A stretch of DNA of 64,000 bases from Albula goreensis. Taxonomy: Eukaryota; Chordata; Actinopteri; Albuliformes; Albulidae. Below the pieces are notes generated by a model. It made no database searches. It was given only the letters and a program-made list of their open reading frames with translations, and was not told where the DNA came from. Below, one piece after another: positions 38,871 to 51,920 of this stretch (position 1 is the first letter of the stretch; each line of letters starts with the position of its first letter). The DNA is taken from contig CM040763.1 of the NCBI GenBank assembly GCA_022829145.1, positions 10,091,141 to 10,155,140 on the forward strand, given 5' to 3'. The translations under genes and the position numbers were made by a program.

Positions 38871-40290
38871 AGAAGAATAATGAGATTTATTTGGGAACAT
38901 GTCTTTCTGGGTGACTGAGAAATAGCATGTTTGGGCAGAGGGGAGAGGTCTTCTCATTTACTTGTGTAGCTCAGCTCCTCTATGAATGACGACATTCCCT
39001 AGAGCAAAGATAAGAACTCAACCTGGGCACCTGGGGCTTTTGTACAGAGAACATTTTAGATGTTGTACACCAGTTATACATGGACAAGCTTCAGAGGGAT
39101 TCACAAAGACCATGGCTGCAGTCCATGCAATAATGTGAATTCATCCATGATAAAGAGAGGTACAGAAATTGTATCAAAAGTAAAATAATTAACAAAGTTT
39201 AAAAAAATTTGGTAACTTAAGGTAGTTATAGAAATATGCCAAAGGAAAAGTAAAATCTGTGCCGTGACGAGATCCATCCTATCTAATATTTAGCAAGCAA
39301 ATATTACTTGTCAACTATCAAAAAGTACTTAACGTCAATTTTTTTTTATGGTCAGTATCAAGAAAAATAATGCTTACTAAAGTCTCCTCCTCTACTTATA
39401 CAGCCCTACAGACTGCAGGTCCTGGTGCAATGAAGCTTTAAGGCTATATCTGGTGTCGGTTAGCTTCATCTGATGGATGACTTGAATTTATGACTGTGGG
39501 AGGGGGAAGGTGGGGGCTGTTGGTTCTGGTACAGGAAAGGCTCCCAAGTGGGGTGAAGCTTTGTGGCAGAGGGAGGACATCTCAGGAAGAAAAATGACTT
39601 TCAGTACACTCCTGAAGTTTCTATTCCGTTCTTTATAAAATACTTAAATGACCAATTCAGTCACCTCAACTGGACATGACATGCATAAAGCAACAAAATA
39701 TGAGGGCTGAGCAATTCTTAAAATATTTTGAGGGGCATGTATTTTGATTATATATGTATATTTGCTCTGGCAGTTATTTGTTTTCCAATTTTCTGCATGG
39801 AATTATAATAAAACAGGAGACTGATTTTCAAAGGTAATCACAATAGACAACCATTTTTAACGACTATGCATCAGATTGGAAAAATGGAAAAGATGTTTTT
39901 AATAATCCTATTCGATCAACAGGACCACTGAATCAACAAAAAAAAATAATTCCGAATGAAATAAACAAGAGAATGCAGACTTCCATATTCAAGTTCTGGA
40001 ACATTTCTCCACTTATCAATACATTTTTTTCTAGTCATATCATAGCTACCACAAGCCCACATGCCTCATCTGCAATTGATGTACTTATGAGAGTATGATT
40101 TACTACCACCCTCTTTTCATATTATTTAATAATTCTAGACAAAAATATATTTCTAAATGTTTACTTTTGCATTGATCATGTTTCTTACTTCAGCTATGCA
40201 GCAAAATAGAGATTCATCTAGCTACATCATTCTGACCAGCTCTTTTGCCAGAGAACCCTGCTCTAAAAGTGAGAGCAGAGTAAGTGCTTT
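38871..40290. other. non-coding stretch
   Basis: A G-rich run (GGGAGGGGGAAGGTGGGGG, about 39499-39517) could form a two-layer G-quadruplex. No gene is visible. Confidence 0.45.
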
Positions 40291-40304
40291 GTGACATCTA
40301 GTGG
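40291..40304 (-). promoter_or_regulatory. CTCF-like motif, reverse
   Basis: Read on the minus strand, CCACTAGATGTCAC differs from the core CCASYAGRKGGCRS at one position. Binding is inferred. Confidence 0.35.
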
Positions 40305-40823
40305 TGGCAGTTAATAACTGGTTCACTTTACTACCATTTTACTAGTAATGGGAGATATAAGAGTCACAAATTAATTACATTTCCTCTGCATCTCATAGCA
40401 GTTTTACCAGTTGGACAGAAGCAAAGACCTTTTCAATTGACAAAACTGAAAAAGCTGCTCTGTGAAATAATTCACCTGTTGTTCCATATGAATGTATCAC
40501 TGGCAGTTTGGGATGATGTGAACAAAAATGGTCAGCAGGCCTGATTTTTACAACGAAACGTTTCCTTCCCAGGCTTGGCTTTTATGATTCCTTATATATG
40601 TATTTCCTTTTACACCCTGTTCCTGTCCACAGTCCTGTCAGGATGATCTGTGGTGAAACTGCTGTAATCAGCTCAGCCCAGTCACTTTGGACCAGATTTC
40701 AGCATCCAATCTGTCACAACAGTTGTTCACTGTTTAAGTGTGATCCTAGCTTACTTTTGAGAATACAAATACATCGAGCCCAGCTGAACTCACTGAGCTG
40801 AGACAAGAATCTCAACTGATTCT

Positions 40824-40853
<30 letters not shown>
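40824..40853. repeat. (TAA)n microsatellite
   Basis: About ten TAA units running into AT-rich DNA. Confidence 0.92.
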
Positions 40854-40854
<1 letters not shown>

Positions 40855-42539
40855 TATTTAATTATATATAATGTGTTATATGTATATGTATAATATAATG
40901 TATTGTGAAGAACAACCACACACATACATATTTCTGTTGACCATTACATTGTTGCTCAAATGTCAAATGTTGTCAGGTGAAAATGTAAACCTCATTGAAG
41001 CTTACTCTCATCACCACCATCCAAACACCACATGCTCATTAACATTCCAAATATGTTATTTTACTTGGCAAGTGCTTGGTATTAATGTGTATTAAGCAAC
41101 TTGTTTGCCTTCAGTGCTTGCAAGTGGTTTTAATTGAATAGTCCAGCTGTTGGTTCTTTTCGTTTCATAGACCACATTTAAATGTACTGCACATTTGTTT
41201 GATGTTTGTTTGTTTGTTTAGATTTAAACCCTTTATTGCGCTAATGATTCACAGGACTGCATTTCAAGTTCAAGCTGCTAAGTTAAGTGATGAAAACAAA
41301 ATGATTAATTGCTGCCTCTTTTGCATTAAACTGCACAACGAAGGCAATCGAATATTTTGCTTATGTCTGTGGTATGTAGGCCTATATCTACCTAGTCTAT
41401 TTTGGTTTAGTAATGCCTCTTCTCCTTTTAGACAAAGAATTGATTTTTTTCTACACCTTTCTCCAGTATGCAACACGAGACTGAACATTTTAGTACTAAT
41501 GCTCAGTAAAGCAGATGGCCATTGCAGTTGTTACATACCTAAGGTGTAATGGCACGGTCCTGTTTTATATATACAATAATATTAACTGTTCCCTCAGATT
41601 CACTCAAGACCTGTGGTAAAAGCTTCACTCTACCAAGAGCAATTTATTATAATGGGGCATTAAAAAGAACCACGTCTCATTACATTCATTGACTTGGAAA
41701 TTAAAGGATTAGAGCTAGAATGCTGTACCAATTGCAACCGTAATTCCACTGCTGAAAAAGGTTTTCTTTGGCTTAGTGGAGGCACAACAAATGATGGGCT
41801 CTCAACAGCATGAAATTCTAGGCCTTCTGTCATTTGTCAGAAAAATTGATCATGCATCATGGTGACTTTTTACTCATGTAATTTCACTGTCAGCCTAATC
41901 CATACGTTCTTTACCCTGTTACGAAATGAACAGCTCTTTACACAGCAACGGAGAGGAAGTTCACATCACAAGGAGACATTCAAGCAGTACAGTGAAGTGA
42001 GTTATAGCCTGATGTAAAAAAGTCACATCATGACATTATACTGACATGCTAGTATAAAGTACCTCATTTGTATTGGTTCATGAAAAAAAGTAATAATTTG
42101 TCACTTTTCACGTGGGCAGGAAGGTTAATGAAGTTAGATGCAACAGTGGATTACACTGTAATTATGAAAATTAAGAGTATGCTTTGAAGAATGCTGCCAT
42201 TTACTTGTCAGGACTGTGGTCCCAAATGCCACAGAACAGTGAACCGTTCAGCCGATAATGGCTAGAACATATGCTGAAGTTTTATGGTGGAATCTGCACC
42301 ACAAAGCATCTGTGCGACAGTCCTTAACTTAGGATCTCGGTACTATGGAAATTCTACTTTATCATATTTCAAACCGATAGAAAAACAACTAACAGCATGA
42401 ACTGCTAGCTGCTGTAAATATGCTTCTCTGTTTTTCAGTCAGACTTGAGACACTGCTACTCTTGACATATTAAAACAATTCTATACACAAAATTACAGGA
42501 TCATTTATTATGCTGTAACAGATATGCACTTGATAAATG
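40854..42539. other. AT-rich non-coding stretch
   Basis: A 116-codon plus-strand frame (41199-41549) has no domain and begins in a GTTT run. No repeat family was recognised. Confidence 0.45.
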
Positions 42540-42850
42540 GTACAGAACCTTAATAGTCTGCTTCTTATGCAGATAGCATCCGCTTCCCAACACCGGTGTA
42601 CTGGTGTTTTCTAAAGCTTCCTTCATGAGTTGTTAACATTGGATTATTTATGCAGACATAGTCCTGGGTCGCGTACAGTGGTTCAGAGCTGTATTTGCAT
42701 GAGCACGGACCTCCCGGGAAGATCAGTAGCCACTCGCTGGGGTAATCCAGGTAGACCTGTGGAGTCGTGCAGCTCAAAGGAGAGCTGGTGTATGCTGTAA
42801 TGCTGGGTGGTGCTGTATTGCAAAGTCACCTTGAAGGACAGCTGTACATG
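42540..42850. other. GC-richer patch, weakly exon-like on the minus strand
   Basis: CpG are more frequent here than around it. Two overlapping minus-strand frames exist: one reads QLSFKVTLQYSTTQHYS then HQLSFELHDSTG over about 42750-42850, and a shifted one reads VYLDYPSEWLLIFPGG over about 42690-42750. Their composition is protein-like, but I recognise no family, and the acceptor-like sequence upstream is poor. It may be a regulatory element. Confidence 0.2.
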
Positions 42851-42859
42851 GAACTTTTA

Positions 42860-42901
42860 ATACAGAGTGTGTCTGTGTGTGTGTGTGGGGGGGGTGGGGG
42901 T
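42860..42901. repeat. TG tract followed by G-rich run
   Basis: TGTGTGTG continues into G8-T-G5 (about 42887-42900). Confidence 0.85.
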
Positions 42902-44299
42902 CATGGCATGACTGCAGTAGTTTGGACCCCAACAGCTCTGACTGACTGAGGGGAAAGGTACAGTCACTTAAAGAGAGGACACAGGGGCACACAGGTTGGA
43001 ACAAATTTATGCTCCCGCTGCCCACACTATTGACAGGTCCGATGATTAGCAGCCAATGCCAATATATTTGCTTGGCCCACCATCTCATTACATTAAGGGT
43101 CCTAAAATATCAATATAGCGACCTTTTGCATGTATAAGCAGTTCGTTGAGTATGCCAAGAAAAGACTCTGATTTGTGGGCAAGCCCTTACCAAAGATTTG
43201 AAGTTAAATAACTGTATGTTATACACCAGCTGTGGATAGAGTTCTGGTCTGGGTGCAACAAAATCAGTTGCAGAACTGCTTTATGTATATACATGCTTTT
43301 GCTTGCCCCAATTCCCTTTTCTTTTGAAAGATTTCAGATCAAATATCCAACCGGTTCTTTGCGATGCTCTAAAACCGCAACATGACCACTGCTCCAATCT
43401 TCAGTTAGAGAAGCTTGTAGCAGGGATTAAATAAAACAAAAAGAACTATCTGTGGTCACACTGGGGGATAAAGCGGACAGATGAGAAGTAGAACAAGGTT
43501 CGCTGTTGAGGCTCGTGGTTCCAGCTGGACAATAAAAGGTCTGAAGGAATAGCAATGCTCTTTGATACAGTGGGGTAGGACTGTACTGAAAACCACATTT
43601 CCAGGGTCATCTGCTTCTTATACGGATGAGTTATTTTTCACGATGAGGTAAGTAACCAGTGTCTAGTATCAATCCAGGGAGCAAAATGGAAATCAATCAC
43701 AGAGATCTACAGACAGCAAGGACTGGACTAAGCCAGAGTACATTTTACAGTGCGGCCTCTGTGCCACATAACAACACTGTGCTTTGTCCTTAACCTTGAA
43801 CAAAGCATTTCACCATTTTCTTTGTTCATTCAATACACAATGTTTCATTCATTTCATGGTTGATAATGTTATGTGATAAATGAATAAAGTTTCGGAGTTA
43901 AGGCAAAAAAGTTTAGATTCTACAGTTTTTACTCAAATAAGCTTCACACTTTGTAAAGTAGACTGTATCTACAGGCCAGTCTCAGAGCATGTTGAACGTG
44001 GACAAGTTCTCCCTTTGCACACAACACAAATTGTCACATTTCTTTGTATCCAGGTCCCATGAAAGAGAATACACTGTATTCTGAACTTTTGAGTGATGTG
44101 CAGAATATTCATTGTTTCTTTATAAATGTATGTAATTACATTGTTTTGATTCCCTCCAATTTCTTTCTTTTTTTAAAAAAAAGTAGAGAAAGGGTCTGCT
44201 ATTTCAAACTTCCTTTATCAGTTGAAGCAGTATAATGTCAGGTCAATGCATCTTCATTATATACATCATGCTATATTTGTCATTTCTTAGCACACTAAA
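42902..44299. other. non-coding stretch
   Basis: No repeat family or gene was recognised. Confidence 0.45.
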
Positions 44300-44640
44300 T
44301 GCACCTCCTCACAGAGGACACTGGGATCTCTCACATGACCCCCTTCTGTTTAGAAAGTGATGATGCATTACGTGTGCAGGCTTTTGTCCTGGCAGTTTAC
44401 AGCCCAATCGCATTAGTCGCACTCTCCATCTCCAGTGATCAGTGAAAAGAGATTTGCTTGAGTAGCCCAATATCCAGGCCTCTCGAGACCTATACAAATT
44501 TAATTTCCATGTAATGCACAATAAATAACCATCCCTAAGTCCTGTTTGTGCTACTACTGAGTGGCCTCTCTGTCTGAAAGGGGATACATTTGACCGATTG
44601 GTGTCACTGCAGCTGACCAGTGTCACAGTACTCAGAGTAG
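44300..44640. promoter_or_regulatory. candidate conserved non-coding element
   Basis: A repeat-free, balanced stretch with CCAATCGCATTAGTCGCAC, TTTAATTTCC and CATGTAATGCAC words. A 105-codon minus-strand frame (44309-44626) covers it, but it is rich in R, C and W with no domain, so I favour a non-coding element. Untested. Confidence 0.28.
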
Positions 44641-47600
44641 ACCTTACCAGCAGACCTTTAATATGGGCAGAATAAATGCTTAATCAGAACTTTGGCAATG
44701 CTTTACAATTTGTTCAAAATTACAAAAATATTTGATTGAATAAGTAAAAGTAAAAAACAGCATTTAAATATTGTATTGTATTTTTTTTTCTCCAGGACTT
44801 GATTGCCATATTCTGTCAATCAAAAAATGCACAGGAGCACATAACAATGTTGGTAGCTGCTCAACCCTAATGTATAGGGACAAATGCTACAGAATAGAAG
44901 GGAAGAGGCCCAAAAAGAATGGAACACATTTTTAAAGAGACTAAAATACAATGGGATCAAAGCCACGCTACACAAACCAAAAGAGGGAAATCTTATTTTG
45001 TGAAATGAAAGAAAGAGAAAGAGCAAAGAACATGGAGGCAGCTGGGTTTATGGACTTTACAGAGACTCATTAAGGATGCTGCGGGATGCTCTCTGCTTAT
45101 ACAGGTAGCAATACACTGTAATATACAGTATAGCTCATACTGTTTGTCAGCTGGATGATGCATTCATAAACAGGATGCACATGGCACAGCTCAGTTCACT
45201 GCCAAAATATTACAATTTTGTCAAGAGTAAAAAGTAAATGATTTTGCACAATATGGTAAGGTTATGCCAATATTATAAGTTCAATAGTGCAATACCATAA
45301 ATGCGATAAAGCAAATGTAATACTTCAATACTGCAGATATAAAAGAATCCCAATATGCACTTGTTTGTTACCCATTTAACACATACAAAGATAACAAATT
45401 GTTCATCATCAAGCTGTAAACACTCCTAAAAATGTAAGGTACAGTCTTAATAAACCTCCATAAATACAGGATTTTGTTTCATTTCTGGGTGTCTAGGCAC
45501 CACATCTGAAGTGTAGAACTGGTCACCATGTTAGTCCTGCACTGTGCTTTTCTGTGCCTAGTGTCTAGCAGCTCAGGGACTTCCATCTGCCCCAGGGTAT
45601 TTTAAAGTGTTCCCAGCCAAGCCAAGTGACTGTCAACTCCAACAACCCAATAGGCTGGGGTAATGGACCAACACAGAATAAATGCTTTAAGTACAACTCT
45701 TCCCCACCTATCTAAGCACTGTTTCAGAGAGAACAGTGCAGAAATGTCAGCTTGCGACTGGACGCTTGGGTAGTGGGCTCTCCCTGGAGGCACTCTTTTC
45801 TGCTGTCATGACAGTGTAGAATCTCTGGACACCTTCATGCCAAGTGAATACCACTAAGTACAGAAAGAGTTGCTATCTCAAGTATTTTACCTTTCTCCAC
45901 AAAAGTGGGGGAGAGGGTGCGGCACAAAATTAAAAATGAAGTTTAAGAAAGAAATAAGATGGGATTTTTTAATTCAGCTTTGTTCTAATTTATATTGACA
46001 TATGCTAATGTTATGAAAGCCTATCTCTATCACTACCTATCTCTTCCCCTTACATCTTCCCCTTTAAGCAGTCACTTTTGTGTTACCCATATGTGAGATT
46101 CCCTCTTATCAGACAAACTGAATTTTGCAATCAAATGTTTCTCAAGGGTATTTGTCAGATAACTACCAGGTCATAAAAATGTATAATAAAATGTATTATA
46201 AAATATTTGCATATATTGCTTGTAGAAAAATGGGTAGCTTTCAAAATTCACTCTGATCCCAGTACCCAGATTCTGCTTACTGCACAGGTGCACAGGTGTC
46301 AACCAATAGAGTCGACTAACACTGCAGTGACCTAACAGGGCAATACTGCACTAAAGTCTGACGATTAAAATGAAGAACATTACATATAAAATCAGAGAAC
46401 CGATTCAAGTCATAATGAAAAAACAGAAACCAAAACTCTGAGGTAAGATTGACAATCAGATGGCATTAATACAAGCAATGTGTTTTTTCGTAGTGATTTA
46501 CAACACAGTAAGTCTCACATTATTAGATCTAGTACTAAAGATATCGATATAAAACATGAGAAAGACACCAATATAAAAGTTCTGGGCAATTTTGTGAGGA
46601 TAACAAATTAGTTTAAAACTACAGATTGTGACTAATCAGCAACAATCCACTCTGGAAAACTAACCAGACCATGACAAAGTAAACAGAATCCCTCCATTTT
46701 CTCATCATCTTATACAGTCCAGCAACATCTGGTTGCTGCAAAACCGCAGGCAGGGGTCCCTCATGCTGGATGATAAAGGTACTCTGGCCCTGTCATAAAC
46801 CTGCCACTGGCCCCCATGAGCTCAGCTATGCTCAGTGCATAAATCAGCAGGGCAGATCACAGCACTGCCATGCAGCCGAGCTTTCCTCACCATTCAGATC
46901 CCTGTTTGTGTGTTTCTAACAAGTGCAGTGTGTGCTGCTTTCCAGAAGAGGGAGTGGGTGACTGCCAACTTCTATTTCTCTTAAGATCGGTGTTGTTTCT
47001 AATAATGCTTCCTTCCCCTAAATTTACCAGGTATGCAAAAACTTTTAACGACAACAAAAGTCAGCATTACTACCTACATTAACTGCTGTTTCAAATGCCT
47101 TTTTTGCATTTCATGTCGTTTTCTCTTTCTGAACGAACTGGGCCCACCTCACTTTTAACACATGTAAAGCTATAATGTAGAAGGACATATCTCACATTCT
47201 GAAGCCATCAACATTTTCCCTCATAGCTGTCATGTGCCAGTGTGCATAAAGTCTTTATACCATATGTTCTGTTACATTTTATTTGAATTTTTTTGATAAA
47301 CCCATATATTACTATCTGTTATATTCTATATTTGCCATATTGGCAACCATTGTCCAAAACAGATACAAATAATGTACTTTAATCAAACATCTGTAGTGAG
47401 TCAATTCTGCTTCTGAAATATCAGTCCTTCTGAACATATTGCTACATTAATAATTAACACTTAGTATTGATTAGCAGTGAAATAAGAGTCATATCTATTC
47501 ACATACACATGTTTTTTTAAGTAAATTAAAATAAACAGTCAATTTTACAGCTCATCGACTGGTGTTAGAGGTGGGAAATTAGAGCCACAATAGCTGTCAG

Positions 47601-48879
47601 TGATGGAGGAGCAGGAGACCATGAGTCACTAGATTTAAACTATTATACTGCTTGTCACTAAAATTGTACATGCTCAGGGGATATAATTTTTCAATTTTTT
47701 CCATCTGCAAATGTAGAAATGCCAAAACAAATCACGTTTGTGTGCATGTTTTATTTTTTTTTTTTTTTTTTACAAAACGAAGTGTATGATTTGGTTTTGA
47801 ATGTTGATTAAATGTCTGTCATGTAAAATTAATTATATGATATACAACAGACTTCAATACTATAAGCATGAGTAGCATGTAAAGATGCACTTTGGCAAAA
47901 GAATTGTAAGACATATTTGATCTTATATATTGATCAAATGTCTTTGGTGTCATTTTAATTACCTTATTATTTACAAATGAATATCACACTGTTTGCAGTT
48001 CTAAGATGATTGATAGCTAATTAAGGGGTTAACATCTAAGAATCTTAATTAGAATTATATTATTTATTTTGGACTGCACTTATATTAGCTCACCATCAGT
48101 TTTCTGTCTTCTATACAGTTTATATGTATATGACCAACACAACAGGACAGTAATGCAGACCACAAAATAGACATTATGATAATGTGCATGCATGACAGAA
48201 AAATCCCCAGTAAGTGTTAGTGGTGTGTTAGGGCGCACAGTAGTTCACTGTCAGCGCTGTTCATGTCAGATTATTCATAACCTTGTAAAACATTAAAACC
48301 AGACTAAGTTAATGCCAATGACAGGACACTGTATGCCTTGGCGCAGGATTGAAAATCATACGGCTTTGTGAATATAGTGTTTTCTATTACTGTATAATGT
48401 TTATTTTAGGTAAAATTGGTACATATTATCATTCAAATGAGCTGCTTATCTAGTAATTGATGTTACCATTTGAATAAATGACAATAAATAAATATTTCAT
48501 ATAATAAATAAATTCATGTATTCCCTTAAAACTTGCATGTTGTTGTGTGTGTCTGGATCTGCTCCTTTCTAGGGACTGAAATGCTTACAGCCTGTAAGTA
48601 GCGCATCAGTTTTCAGTTTATGCTTTAGGGCTCCAGAATCTCTAGGATGCTAATAACCTGCATGAGTTGCGTTAAGGGTGATGTTTTGTAAATAAACAGT
48701 ACAGACCAGAACAGTCACCCATTACTGTTTTTAAGTAATAGATTCCTAACTGTGGGTAACTAGACAAATGCTTCTACTGTGCTATGCCTGACGTGAGGAA
48801 TTTCTTCTGGTTCAAGTTCCTGTAGAAATACGGGCTTTTATTGTAGTCTGACCTCTCATGGGGTCAGGCTATATTCACA
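44641..48879. other. AT-rich non-coding stretch
   Basis: It contains a T18 run (about 47754-47771) and frames under 71 codons without domains. No gene, RNA or named repeat was recognised over 4.2 kb. Confidence 0.5.
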
Positions 48880-49200
48880 GCACATTATCTTTCAGACCCT
48901 GGGTGAAAACTGTGATTCCAAGCTATTGTGTTCTATCTAACCACATCATTTCCCTGGATTTACTTAATGGCTAAATGCCGCTGCACTGCCACGGCACAGT
49001 AATTGATATTAATGTTTACTTAATGATGCCGATGCCTGATACTAAAAGCCACCTACCGCAATTCTGCAATTAGCAGCCCCAAGGAATAAAACATGATGCA
49101 ATGCTAAGTGCTCTGCGACTGTACATCTCAGAGGACTTTCCCTTCCTGCTTCACACAATGATTGCCAGTGACGTTACTCTTGTAAGCACCCTGCATCTCA
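48880..49200. promoter_or_regulatory. candidate conserved non-coding element
   Basis: A long repeat-free stretch with several regulatory-type words: AGTAATTGATATTAATG, ACTTAATGATGCCGATG, TGCAATTAGCAG and TGACGTTAC (CRE-like). Base composition is balanced and no frame explains it. Texture only. Confidence 0.3.
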
Positions 49201-51444
49201 TTTTGTATACTGTAACTGATTAATGGACAAATTTAGTGTATTACTTGAACTGTATTACTACATTGGAAAATCAATCAATGAAAATATAAAGTCAAAGTAA
49301 CCATGAAGGCTGGATTTCACTGGCCCTTGTCCTTGCCACCAACTTTGTATGCTGATTTCATTGCACTGTACTTATCTATTAACCTGTTTTGCCTGCTAAA
49401 AATATTAAATACAAATGCGACTTTAAGACCTTGTTGTTAAAGGATCTCGTTTGTAATCCAGGGACGGGCTGTATTTAATACATATGCATTATGCTATTAT
49501 CTGTACAATTCTTAATAAGACTAACATGCAAGTATATATAGCATATATTGTCAAGTTTCATTTTGATAGGGTTTGTATATGTCCAGGAGGTACATCTACA
49601 ATGTTGTTTTGTGAAATACAAGTGAATTGAAGTTAGGATGTTGCCTAAATGAACTGGCACGAGATTCAGTGATTCAAGCCACACCAGAGGTAAGGGCAAC
49701 ATAGAGCTAAAGGTATTATCAAAGTGAAATTCCCCTTAAACTGACTAATTGTAAATTTTATCATGAAGATGTATCATTTATATTAAATTCTTACATCGAC
49801 TACTGTTATTTATCAAGGGATTTTTTTCAACAAACCACAGAGTTATGTCATGAGATCAGTTTAATTACAGCATTAAAATATATAAATACAGGTGCCTCTA
49901 GCATCTGGTTTTCACCGTATTGGAATCCTTTAATATGTTTTGAATTAAATTAAATTACATTGCTAAAAATGCCTGTAAAATGATTACTTCTTGTCTCCAA
50001 TCCAAGGTGATTTGATCCATGTGATTTGCAACTGCCAGTGCATATGATATTAGCTGCTCACAAATGTTCCACTCATGGCAATCTATAATTACTCAAGCTA
50101 ATTAGTCCAAATATTTACAAAACGCTTGCGTTCCTTCTTATGGTATGTATGCATGGGAAACTCTTCAAAGTTTTCAAATGATTAGCTCATCACACAGAAA
50201 TCAATGTACTATACATTTGGGACTTCAGCCTTAATGCATTAACTATAGAAATTACCCTGTCTAGCTGAGTGATGACAGGGTATTAATTGCCAAAATAGCC
50301 TTGAGCATGGTATGATGGCCAAAATTATACAGAAGTAACTTGATTAACATGGAGTCTGGCTTAATAATGGAATCACTAACATATATGCATGAACAGAAAA
50401 AAACAGACAATTATCAGAAATAATGCATAAAGATCACCCAATACAACTTGATAGATATTCTGGGCTTTAATGCACACAGCTAGCCTCTCTGATAATTCCC
50501 ACTCTGTGTGCATTTTGAAAAACCTCACACAAACAAGGACAAAGGACCCTTAAGGACGAGCTGCCCTGGCATGCTGCACAAACAATACATTTCAAAATAC
50601 TGTGTACTGTATATTGACTCAAAACATACACTCTGGAGTCAACAGCTTGTTTGCTCATCAAACATCCAAACATCAATTTGTTCAAATTTTGATGGACACA
50701 TCTCTGCAGTGCCCTATGGTGAATAATTTAACCTTTCCTTTAACAGCATTGGTGAGACACTACATTGAAACAGCCATCTCAATAGTTATTTACCTTGATG
50801 AATAAACTGTAGAAATGAGAGTAGTTAATGAATCTCAATCAATTTCAAAAGCAATAATGCAAAAGCAGTAATGGGCACATGGACATTCACTGCTTTTCTG
50901 AAGAAACAACAGCTAATGGGAGTTTTCACATTCCAGACAAAACACGCGTTGCAATCTAGAGAATTAGCCCAATTACGTAATATCAATGAAATGTTATCTA
51001 CACACTCACAATTACACAATACACGGGTCCATGAGGTACTGGTTAGGGACACATAAGAAGCACACGACAGAGACTTGTTAGGAAAATGCATGGTTCCATG
51101 TAGAAAGGGTAACTAAATTATGAGATGCAAAGAATTACATTAAAACCAAAAGAAAGAATGAGTGTGGGTTGCAGTTTCTTCATCGACTTAATAACATGGA
51201 GCTATAATCCTCTGCACTGCAATTACTAGTACAGCAAGAGATGCCAATTGTGCCCAAATGTATTGGACTTTCACATTGATAGTACCGAGCCTGTTTACTC
51301 AAAATGTTACACATTTTTAAACCCTATTTATGAAGGCACTGCATAACAATATATAAATAAATAATTTGAAGACATCCCTGAATCCTCAGGAAAGCCATAA
51401 GAAAGACTTTAAATCATACTGTGGCACTTCATGCGTGGAACATT
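49201..51444. other. AT-rich non-coding stretch
   Basis: Frames of 61-88 codons occur on both strands without domains. No repeat family was recognised. Confidence 0.5.
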
Positions 51445-51496
51445 TAATGTTAAAAAAGATCTAACATTAAAAATTAAGATCTAATGTTAAAAAAGA
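51445..51496. repeat. 15-bp direct repeat with an inverted copy between
   Basis: TAATGTTAAAAAAGA occurs exactly at 51445-51459 and 51482-51496. Between them is AGATCTAACATTAAAAATT, an inverted partial copy. Confidence 0.85.
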
Positions 51497-51906
51497 CCAG
51501 TTGTAATGTACTGCTTCACATGTTGCCAACACCATGCTGGTGTAGTAAAAAAGACCGTTGAGCACTCTTCCACCCTCACAACACTGTTTGCATCAGAGCC
51601 CACCAGGAACAGTTTCAGAGCCATTAACATTTGGCCATGTGCAATAATGGGGGCAAGCCTAAGTACCATCAATGAGTAATTATTAGTGAACTGCTGTATC
51701 ACAGCATTGCAGTTATACACTAGAATGCTAATATTCCTGTCACACAAAAGGCCAGGAGACAGCTTTAAATCTGATAGCTGGCAGAGGTCTAAAGGGTCAA
51801 AATAATTTTTGTTTAAGAAACCACATTAGCAGAGAGGTTGCTTTTTCTCATTACCCCCCTTTCTCCCTGAAGACCTCTGAAAGGCTTACTCATCTCATCT
51901 CATTTT

Positions 51907-51920
51907 CTACCGCCTGGTGG
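51907..51920 (-). promoter_or_regulatory. CTCF-like motif, reverse
   Basis: Read on the minus strand, CCACCAGGCGGTAG differs from the core CCASYAGRKGGCRS at two positions. Binding is inferred. Confidence 0.25.

Noticed and set aside
41199..41549. 116-codon plus-strand frame
   Set aside because: No domain, and it starts in a GTTT run; a chance frame.
48799..48815. Box B-like GGTTCAAGTTCC
   Set aside because: No box A at the right distance and no tRNA fold.
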